This document shows, in pieces, positions 10,101 to 15,425 of a stretch of DNA of 34,834 bases. Position 1 is the first letter of the stretch. Every line of letters starts with the position of its first letter. The notes beneath the pieces were generated by a model. That model made no database searches. It worked only from the letters and a program-made list of their open reading frames with translations, and had not been told where the DNA came from. The translations under genes were made by a program, and so were the position numbers. Source of the DNA: a bacterium HR20. GTDB lineage: Bacteria > Bacteroidota > Ignavibacteria > Kapaibacteriales > NICIL-2. The stretch covers positions 1-34,834 of the forward strand of contig BEHW01000006.1 in NCBI GenBank assembly GCA_002898675.1, read 5' to 3'.

Positions 10101-11188
10101 TCGAACATGATCGAGTTCGCAACTGTCCCTGTCGTCATGAGCTGCACGAGCGCAAACGGCTTATCGGCGTACCACCAGGTTGGGGAATTGACTCCTGCAA
10201 GGGTGAGCGTATCGCCTGGACGCGCAAGTGTGCGGACAAGATCTTCTCGCTCGGTGTAGATCGAAATGCGCGTATTCGGATAGATAGCGACAGCACGGAG
10301 GTAGTCGCCGATGGGCAACCTCCCGCCAGTGGCAAAGGGAACAGTCAGGTAACTCGAACCGAGCAGCGCGTTCGGCAGCAGCATCTCGACCAGATGATCT
10401 TTGCTGTCGAGTGTTGGCGGCAGCCCCACTGGTACCGATGCACGGACATGCCCAGAAAGTACGCCGATTGGCTTCGATGCTCTGATGATTGTTCCGCTCA
10501 AATCACCTGTCCCCTGCTGCGAAGGGTACGACTTGACGAGAAAACATTCGCCGCGTCGGAGTGTAATCGTATGCCACTGGCCTGCAGCACGTCCCCCCTC
10601 AGTGGGAACAGGCGGCTGAAATTCGACGACTGTGCCATCATCGCCGGCAATGATCATGAATTCCGACTGCCGAATATCAGCTGGATCAACAGGCGATCCG
10701 AGGCCGTCCCCATACGTGTCGTTGGGCAGCGACACTACAACGTACTCGGTTCCCCATAGCTCGACAGGAAGCACAGTGTAGCTGTCGCTCGTGGTAAACT
10801 GGCTGCTCATCGCGAAGACAGAAATCGGCAGCTCTGATTCGATTTCGACGGAGCGGCGGAGCGGACGTTCCGATTGACGTACTTCGAGCGTATCCGGTAG
10901 CAGAAGCGGAAGAGTTTCATAGGCACGGAGGGTAAAATTCTTTTCGCTGCCGTCGGGGTAGCGAATCGCCACACGATTCGGGTACGCCGTCGCGACAAGC
11001 AGCCGGAGCCGCAGCCCTGAGGGTTGGATGGTAATTTCGTTTTCCATATACCCCACCCAAAAGCGCGTCCCTTCTGCTCGACTGGGACGATTCGGCGGAA
11101 GTGTATCGAGGATCTGCCCGAGAAGGGAAGCTCCCACAAGACAGAGTACCACGCATGTACCGAACAACCTGCGGAGCATTGCGAGCAT
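7136..11188 (-). CDS. Giant surface protein: IgGFc-binding-like domain, repeated ASH/choice-of-anchor-D domains, T9SS tail
   Basis: Encodes 1350 residues. The ATG at 11188 overlaps the TGA of the upstream gene (TGATG), which suggests translational coupling. A signal peptide (MLAMLRRLFGTCVVLCLVGASLLG) is followed by an IgGFc-binding-like region at about 35-480, with FWVGYMEN, VFAMSSQFTTSDSY, VLPVELWGTEYVVVSLPND and SYLTVPFATGG. An Ig-like segment comes next. At least three or four ASPM-SPD2-Hydin-like (choice-of-anchor-D) repeats then run from about 600 to 1000, recognised by DFGDVRVGDSVCGWLRIWN, ILPGDSLLVRVCFVPRDTG and IPIRFSPAAVGDYSSTL. The C-terminus (VITLWAYDVLGRAFHIG, LPSGWYTLAVET) matches a T9SS sorting domain. 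A role in adhesion or matrix binding is inferred; the real ligand is unknown. The 'IgGFc' name reflects family history rather than antibody binding here. Confidence 0.8.
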   Translation of the reverse strand: MLAMLRRLFGTCVVLCLVGASLLGQILDTLPPNRPSRAEGTRFWVGYMENEITIQPSGLRLRLLVATAYPNRVAIRYPDGSEKNFTLRAYETLPLLLPDTLEVRQSERPLRRSVEIESELPISVFAMSSQFTTSDSYTVLPVELWGTEYVVVSLPNDTYGDGLGSPVDPADIRQSEFMIIAGDDGTVVEFQPPVPTEGGRAAGQWHTITLRRGECFLVKSYPSQQGTGDLSGTIIRASKPIGVLSGHVRASVPVGLPPTLDSKDHLVEMLLPNALLGSSYLTVPFATGGRLPIGDYLRAVAIYPNTRISIYTEREDLVRTLARPGDTLTLAGVNSPTWWYADKPFALVQLMTTGTVANSIMFDPAMVIATPIGRYVSRSVFQAPANLTDATFSRQFDRHWLNVICDEKARLALKLDGNTVATAIAPELATQKFRSSGMFWAQIPISPGVHVLEADSGFFTGVLYGMGYTDSYAHIVGVASFVGRDTVVPALSVRDSCGWLIGSARDQGGSGLAYVVVDPDSTKNYEFRVRTQQDETIAFHASLLDPSSDATIAIVARDNAGNGVRYRYRYVAPQVDLTPRPLRFLGQDTLREYCADAAIRNYSFSDTLQVSRLYLASGNGIFDVRSTTWPIQCPPRREIKVTVCFAPPQPGIYRDTLVWDLGCGRIYRQALEGRITRAGLATADLDFGDVRVGDSVCGWLRIWNTGTEPVTVTRVEVSPQTAEFVIDSTLLPKQILPGDSLLVRVCFVPRDTGTVQAVVALSNSESLSVEATLRGRGVRAAVATVPLDCGSRRVGVRFDTVARIVNRGTADAVVVFRGQRGDRAAFLHSLAIGDRLVIPRGGVVEIPIRFSPAAVGDYSSTLDLETDGGVMLSLALRGSGTMPAIAMPDTTIGPTRLGERRQFAITIVRSEGTEALTVDSLWLDGADRAAFAFDAMPTFPLRIVPGERVVLPVWFEPLRVGLHSVRVFARHDAQPNYLRATASATIQAVALAPDTSGGGPTDTTGIADTVGVRFDVEYDPSPLRCSALNVTLVVANTGNAPLRMTAAEMFTAEQGGDVTDILSRLPAVIQPGEVIRSRIVLPPPQEQRDLIIRLVANDSIVRERVLRITPQVGSADIELGDLSGSIDSVIMLQMRGRFTPSLRRPIPVRVELHLPETIAEYAGGIEIPVNVVCNQRRGSLQATVASLGYRVLVLSWDIGFIAASEPGTCAWELALPLHLLYALNPSGQACAVVSGGDCYNNDTACATISTDVVCGHPLRAVQLGGIAIRRIVPNPIADRVQLECDVYESGVITLWAYDVLGRAFHIGEQAVEVGSRVIIFDAEALPSGWYTLAVETATGRRMVTCCFVKH

Positions 11189-12486
11189 CAACGCCTCGAT
11201 GATGGGGAAATGCGACGCTCCAGAAACACAGCGCGATTAGGTTTTGTTTCGGCACGCCACCGGAATCCTTGCAAATATCGTTCCTCTGGCTGGACACGAT
11301 GCTCTGGAACGTACTCGCTCTGGACGCTACCGTACCAGGAACTTCGTTCGATGCGCCCCGCTGCAAGCACAATCGCCACGCTATCGCTCGCAACGCGCGT
11401 AAGACCATCGGGCGCGCCATCTTCGGCGCGGAGCAAGTAGAGCGTATGAACGTTCCGGCTGCCGGATACTGCACGCAGCGAGTCTCCATCAAACCGCAGC
11501 GTGATCACTTCTGCTAAAAGCTGGTGTGGTGCCAACGACAGCGAATCCTCCACGACGCCGAGAGCAGCACTCCCCCGTGCTACAACGCGCCTGACGCGTC
11601 CTTGACGAAGCTGCGCCGTGATGACATTCCCGCTCAACTGTGCAGAATCAGCCCAGACGGTAGGATTGCCCTCCAGCTGGATACTATCCCGCTCCCAGAG
11701 CCATGCAGTGTCTGCCACCGCTGCCAGTGGGCCACGCAGCAGCCGGACATTCCCACGTGCACGTACGTACTGCGCCGTTGTATCGCGCGCCATAAAGAGA
11801 CTCTCCGCCAAAAGGTACAGCGTGTCGCCATTGGCGGTTGTATCCCACTCGATGAGGAAACATCTCCCCGAGACCCATGCCACGTTCTCGAGCGGGTTCT
11901 GATATGCAGAATCTCCTTCTACGCTGGTTCGTTCGCGGGAGAACACAATCCGCACGTTTCCCCACGCGGTGCGTTCACCTGTCCGCCGCAGGTACACGAC
12001 ACTATCAGCAGTGACAGCAGTCGCACTATCGCGCAGTTCGACACCACGGTAGAAAATCGCACGCTGGCGATCGAGTTCGTAGATGCCAAGTGGTGCACGC
12101 AACGTTGCCGAGCTATCTTCAATGACTACGTTGCCCTGCCCCCAGGCACGACGCTCGGTTGATCGGTACTCCCCGCGCTGCATGCGCATGCGGACTGCGC
12201 CTTGTGTAATCAGGATGTTGCCCTCCAGTTCTGCACGGCCGCTCCAGAGCTCCTGACGCGCGCGGTCGCAGCGTATCTCGGTTGTGCCTTGCCGCATCAG
12301 TACGTTGCCGTTAAGCTCGCGCACGGTACCGAGACTGGTTTCATATCCCACCATTTGATCGGCATGCTCGATGAGCAGTGGTGTCGTATTTTGTGCTTGT
12401 GTACTACAAGGCACGAAAACAACGCCACCGAGCGTCAATATCCACAGAAGTTTCACCAGCGAGCAGAACTGTCGCGGCTGATACAT
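11188..12486 (-). CDS. OstA/LptA-like periplasmic protein (lipopolysaccharide export family)
   Basis: Encodes 432 residues. The ATG at 12486 begins a signal peptide (MYQPRQFCSLVKLLWILTLGG, cleaved after CSTQA); AAGGAA lies about 12 nt upstream. An in-frame GTG at 12456 is an alternative start. The mature part is a run of repeated short beta strands of the OstA_N/LptA type: VRELNGNVLMRQGTTEIRCD, GRAELEGNILITQGAVRMR, RRAWGQGNVVIEDSSATL, ERTAWGNVRIV and YVRARGNVRLL. Such beta-jellyrolls form the periplasmic bridge that carries lipopolysaccharide to the outer membrane. Members of this length are common in Bacteroidota as 'OstA-like' proteins. It is the first gene of the three-gene operon and its start codon overlaps that of divergent hflX. 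Whether it moves LPS or has a specialised envelope role is not shown by the sequence. Confidence 0.75.
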   Translation of the reverse strand: MYQPRQFCSLVKLLWILTLGGVVFVPCSTQAQNTTPLLIEHADQMVGYETSLGTVRELNGNVLMRQGTTEIRCDRARQELWSGRAELEGNILITQGAVRMRMQRGEYRSTERRAWGQGNVVIEDSSATLRAPLGIYELDRQRAIFYRGVELRDSATAVTADSVVYLRRTGERTAWGNVRIVFSRERTSVEGDSAYQNPLENVAWVSGRCFLIEWDTTANGDTLYLLAESLFMARDTTAQYVRARGNVRLLRGPLAAVADTAWLWERDSIQLEGNPTVWADSAQLSGNVITAQLRQGRVRRVVARGSAALGVVEDSLSLAPHQLLAEVITLRFDGDSLRAVSGSRNVHTLYLLRAEDGAPDGLTRVASDSVAIVLAAGRIERSSWYGSVQSEYVPEHRVQPEERYLQGFRWRAETKPNRAVFLERRISPSSRR

Positions 12487-13819
12487 GCAAACACTGCTTT
12501 CCTTGAACCAACAGTCGAGCAATGGCTTACAACCAACGAGCGAACGGGGAATCGCCATTGCTGTCGTCCGCAAAGGTACCGAACGAGCACTTATCGAGGA
12601 ATACCTGGAGGAAATCGAGCAGCTTTGCGCAACCGTCGGCGCTGAAATTGCCCTTCGGATTGTTCAAGAACGGGAGCGGCTCGACCCTGCAACGTACATT
12701 GGCAAGGGAAAGGTCGAGCAGCTTCGGTCGCTCGTCGGGGAGTATGCAGCAAGTTTTGTCATCTTCGACGAAGGGCTCACCCCCGTCCAAATGCGGAATC
12801 TGCAGCAAATGCTCGGTGTGAAGATCCTCGATCGAACGATGCTTATTCTCGACATCTTCGCCCAGCATGCGCGAACGCTCGAGGCAAAGACTCAAGTCGA
12901 GCTGGCACAGTTGCAGTACCTCTACCCACGCCTAACGCGGCTGTGGACACACTTGGAGCGGCAATACGGCGGCATCGGCACGCGTGGCCCCGGCGAAACC
13001 CAAATTGAAACCGACCGCCGTTTGATCAAACAGCGTATTGCACACTTGAAGCGCCGTCTCGAGGAGATCGAGCTCCAGCGAACCGTCCAACGAAAAGAGC
13101 GCAACCACTTGGTGCGATTTGCACTGGTTGGATACACCAACGCCGGTAAGTCCACCCTCTTCAACCTTTTGACCAACGCCAACGTCCTTGCAGAGGACAA
13201 GCTCTTCGCAACGCTCGATACGACGGTGCGTCGGTGCCGCCTGCCTTCTGGATACGACGTTCTGCTTTCGGACACTGTAGGATTTATTCGCAAGCTTCCA
13301 GCACATCTGGTTGCATCATTCCACAGCACGCTTGCAGAAGCTGCCGATTCCGACGTGCTCATTCACGTCGCAGACTGCTCGCATCCTGCTCTCGATCGTC
13401 AGATCGAGTCCGTTATGGAAACACTAACGCAGTTGGGTATGGAGAGCAAACCCCAACTCCTTGTCCTCAACAAAGTGGATCAACTCTCTGGCCACACCAC
13501 GACAACTGTAGAAAGCCTTCGCGAGCGTTATCCCCATGCATTGCTTATTTCAGCGGCGTCGGGCTACAACATCCAGCGGCTCCTCCGCCGCATGGAACAA
13601 TTCGTCCTGGAGCGGAGCATCCGGACACGGCTCTTCCTACCCTTTGCGGCGATGAATCAGCTACCGTATATTTACTCGAATGCCGTCGTCGAGCAGCGGC
13701 AGGAAACCGAAAACGGTATCATCCTCGATCTGCTCATCCCTGAGCCTCGATCAGGAGTGCTTGCAGCTGTGCTCGAACAATACGGCAGCAACGTTCAATT
13801 ATCAGCTGGGCAAGGATGA
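12485..13819 (+). CDS. hflX: GTPase HflX
   Basis: Encodes 444 residues. HflX binds the 50S subunit and splits or rescues stalled ribosomes, notably in heat stress. The N-terminal HflX domain includes YIGKGKVEQL, DRTMLILDIFAQHARTLEAK and QVELAQLQYLYPRLT. The family glycine-rich segment GGIGTRGPGETQIETDRR and a coiled linker follow. The GTPase motifs are all present: G1 G216YTNAGKST224, G3 DTVGFIRKLP, G4 LNKVD and G5 SAASG. The start at 12485 is the only ATG before the conserved domain; a TTG at 12503 is possible. It is divergent from the OstA-like gene with start codons sharing two bases, and its stop overlaps the ATG of a 55-residue membrane protein gene (ATGA). Confidence 0.95.
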   Translation: MQTLLSLNQQSSNGLQPTSERGIAIAVVRKGTERALIEEYLEEIEQLCATVGAEIALRIVQERERLDPATYIGKGKVEQLRSLVGEYAASFVIFDEGLTPVQMRNLQQMLGVKILDRTMLILDIFAQHARTLEAKTQVELAQLQYLYPRLTRLWTHLERQYGGIGTRGPGETQIETDRRLIKQRIAHLKRRLEEIELQRTVQRKERNHLVRFALVGYTNAGKSTLFNLLTNANVLAEDKLFATLDTTVRRCRLPSGYDVLLSDTVGFIRKLPAHLVASFHSTLAEAADSDVLIHVADCSHPALDRQIESVMETLTQLGMESKPQLLVLNKVDQLSGHTTTTVESLRERYPHALLISAASGYNIQRLLRRMEQFVLERSIRTRLFLPFAAMNQLPYIYSNAVVEQRQETENGIILDLLIPEPRSGVLAAVLEQYGSNVQLSAGQG

Positions 13820-13983
13820 AAACACTCCTCGGATTCGTACTGTTGGCTCTGGGCGTGTTCCTCTGCACCATCGCGCTTGTTGTCATCGGGCAAGAGGTAC
13901 ACCCTGCTCTTGCGATCGTGCTCTTTGTCGCGCTGGCCTACAGCGGGATTCGCTTTGGGATTGGGCGCCTGACGCGACTGTGA
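13816..13983 (+). CDS. Small two-helix membrane protein coupled to hflX
   Basis: A 55-residue frame begins at the ATG at 13816, which overlaps the hflX stop as ATGA, and ends in TGA at 13981-13983. The sequence has two hydrophobic segments, about residues 5-23 (LGFVLLALGVFLCTIALVV) and 30-44 (ALAIVLFVALAYSG), separated by a short polar turn, and ends in a basic tail (FGIGRLTRL). The exact overlap, codon use like its neighbours and clear membrane character support a real gene. No family is recognised. It may be translated only by coupling to hflX. It ends two bases before the end of the convergent universal stress protein gene. Confidence 0.65.
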   Translation: MKTLLGFVLLALGVFLCTIALVVIGQEVHPALAIVLFVALAYSGIRFGIGRLTRL

Positions 13984-13985
13984 TC

Positions 13986-14438
13986 TTAGCTCTTGGCTGC
14001 ACGTACTACGAAGACCGGACATGGCGCGCGGCGTACAACACGCTCGGTGGTACTCCCCAAGATCAAGTGGCTAAATCCTCTCCGCCCATGCGTTGCAATA
14101 CAGATCAAACTGATGTTGTTCTGTTGAGCGTACTCGACAATAGCTTCCGACGCTCGCCCTTCTCGAACCGCTGTCGTCACCGATAATCCCTCTTGCTGCA
14201 GCGTTGCGGCAATCTGCGCAAGTCGCTCCTCCGCGGTCGCTCGCAAATCGCTGAGCACATCGAAGTAGATGCTTTGCTCGACGCCGTTGATTGTTGCAAA
14301 CGTGTCAATTGGCTCGACAGCGTAAAGGTAGTGCACCGCCGAATGAAACGTTCGTGCCAGCTCAAGACCGTAGTGCTCGGCCATCTGGGCACATTCGGAA
14401 AAATCCGTCGGGATCAAAATCGAAGAAAAATTCAGCAT
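13986..14438 (-). CDS. Universal stress protein (UspA family)
   Basis: Encodes 150 residues. The ATG at 14438 gives the family N-terminus MLNFSSILIPTDFSECA; an upstream TTG at 14447 would add only three residues. The Rossmann-like fold is recognisable from ILIPTDFS at the start to CPVFVVRAAKS at the end. The ATP-binding motif normally reads G-x2-G-x9-G-(S/T). Here it is A-T-H-G, nine residues, then G-S (ATHGRRGFSHLILGST), so only the first Gly is changed to Ala, a frequent variant. Nucleotide binding is therefore likely. Such proteins are cytoplasmic and help survival under stress, but the partner is unknown. It stands alone between a two-base convergent junction and the tRNA-Gly terminator. 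Confidence 0.9.
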   Translation of the reverse strand: MLNFSSILIPTDFSECAQMAEHYGLELARTFHSAVHYLYAVEPIDTFATINGVEQSIYFDVLSDLRATAEERLAQIAATLQQEGLSVTTAVREGRASEAIVEYAQQNNISLICIATHGRRGFSHLILGSTTERVVRRAPCPVFVVRAAKS

Positions 14439-14468
14439 GAGTGGCAAGCTCAGGAAATGGAACCGGCC

Positions 14469-14476
14469 GCAAATTA
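14469..14476 (-). promoter_or_regulatory. Weak candidate -7 element for the universal stress gene
   Basis: On the - strand TAATTTGC lies 30 nt before the ATG at 14438. It resembles the TAnnTTTG box but with one base fewer before TTTG. The spacing fits the other copies in the window; the match alone would not be convincing. Confidence 0.2.
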
Positions 14477-14488
14477 CGTCAGTTCCTC

Positions 14489-14529
14489 AAAAAAAATGCC
14501 CGACAGTCTGGGGGGAAAGTGACTGCCGG
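14489..14529 (-). terminator. Rho-independent terminator of the tRNA-Gly gene
   Basis: Read on the - strand, CCGGCAGTC (14529-14521) pairs with GACTGTCGG (14508-14500) with one C-A mismatch, leaving a C-rich loop. The stem is followed, after three bases, by eight T (14496-14489). It sits 65 nt downstream of the tRNA-Gly 3' end and just upstream of the universal stress gene, so it should insulate the two. Confidence 0.8.
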
Positions 14530-14593
14530 ACATGCAGCAAAAGGGAGGCAAAACACGATCGGAATCTGGCAGTTCACCAATACTCCGACCTCG

Positions 14594-14666
14594 AGCGGGA
14601 AACGGGACTCGAACCCGCGACCCCAACCTTGGCAAGGTTGTGCTCTACCAACTGAGCTATTCCCGC
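14594..14666 (-). tRNA. tRNA-Gly (anticodon GCC)
   Basis: The - strand folds into a standard 73-nt cloverleaf. The acceptor GCGGGAA (14666-14660) pairs with TTCCCGC (14601-14595), with discriminator T at 14594. The D-arm reads AGCTCAGTTGGTAGAGC. The anticodon arm CAACCTT-GCC-AAGGTTG places the anticodon GCC at 14633-14631. The T-arm contains GGTTCGAGTCC. The CCA end is not encoded (the next bases are CGA), so it must be added by nucleotidyltransferase. A terminator follows at 14489-14529. Confidence 0.97.
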
Positions 14667-14735
14667 ACAGCACCGTTGCACACGCTCGGCTGAACCCAGC
14701 CTGCTTCACTCCGCGCGCCAACTCGGAACGCGGCT

Positions 14736-14764
14736 GCTATAGGTTCACCAGCTTGGCTATGCAA
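14736..14764 (-). promoter_or_regulatory. Candidate promoter for tRNA-Gly
   Basis: On the - strand TTGCAT (14764-14759) and TATAGC (14741-14736) are separated by exactly 17 nt, a sigma70-like arrangement. Transcription would begin about 60 nt before the tRNA 5' end. The elements match the consensus only partly. The rest of the 14667-14795 gap shows nothing else I can name. Confidence 0.3.
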
Positions 14765-14795
14765 AAATACAGCAACGATGTGTTTCGTGCAAGAG

Positions 14796-15425
14796 CTATC
14801 GGAACGCTGCACAAAATGCCTGCTCGACCGCGCTGGCCACATCCTCGAGTGCAACTGCTGTGCCAAGCTCCCGTTCCATCGAAGTAACCTCGCGATCAGC
14901 GATACCGCACGGAACAATGCATTCGAACTGGCGCAAGTCATTGGCAACGTTGAGTGCAAAGCCATGCGAGGTCACCCACCGCGAACAGCGAATCCCGATC
15001 GCACAAATCTTTCGCTGCTGCTCGATCCATACACCCGTCAAACCAGGAACCTGCCCACCCTGGATTCCCCACTGCCGAATCGCTTCGATGATACACTGCT
15101 CAATCTGGCGGACAAACCAGTGCAGATCCTGCCGAAATGCACCGAGGTCGAAAATCGGGTAGCCAACCAGTTGACCCGGATTATGCAGCGTCACGTCGCC
15201 GCCGCGATCGGTTTCCACCAGCGCGATTCCACGACGCGATAGCTCATCATCGGAGCAGAGCACATTTACCCGCGATCCAGCACGCCCAATGGTGATGACA
15301 GAGGGATGCTCACAGAGCACAAGCGTACTCGGACGCTTTCCCGCTTGAATTTCCTGCACGTACTGACGCTGCCGATCCCACGCCTGGCGGTATTCGATCA
15401 GTCCCCAGCGCTCAAGCAAAATCAT
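14796..15425 (-). CDS. lipB: Octanoyl-[acyl-carrier-protein]:protein octanoyltransferase LipB
   Basis: Encodes 209 residues. LipB moves octanoyl groups from acyl carrier protein to lipoyl domains, the first step of endogenous lipoate synthesis in the cytoplasm. The start is fixed by an ATG at 15425 overlapping the uvrA stop (ATGA), with GGAGG five bases upstream. A longer frame to 15506 would run back into uvrA. Family motifs are clear: TDRGGDVTLHNPGQLVGYPI, GLTGVWI, the catalytic Lys139 in KICAIGI, RCSRWVTSHGFALNV, and the catalytic Cys173 in IVPCGI. The length is normal. It is translationally coupled to uvrA, with no obvious functional link. lipA is not in the window. Confidence 0.95.
   Translation of the reverse strand: MILLERWGLIEYRQAWDRQRQYVQEIQAGKRPSTLVLCEHPSVITIGRAGSRVNVLCSDDELSRRGIALVETDRGGDVTLHNPGQLVGYPIFDLGAFRQDLHWFVRQIEQCIIEAIRQWGIQGGQVPGLTGVWIEQQRKICAIGIRCSRWVTSHGFALNVANDLRQFECIVPCGIADREVTSMERELGTAVALEDVASAVEQAFCAAFR

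Noticed and set aside
9569..10759. A 396-codon open frame on the + strand, antisense to the giant surface protein gene
   Set aside because: Its translation is rich in Cys, Arg and His with no recognisable domain or signal. The - strand frame has clear IgGFc-like domain motifs. It is a chance antisense frame.
14441..14887. A 148-codon + strand frame crossing the tRNA-Gly terminator, the tRNA and the end of lipB
   Set aside because: It runs antisense through a certain tRNA and a certain coding region, and its product has no recognisable features.
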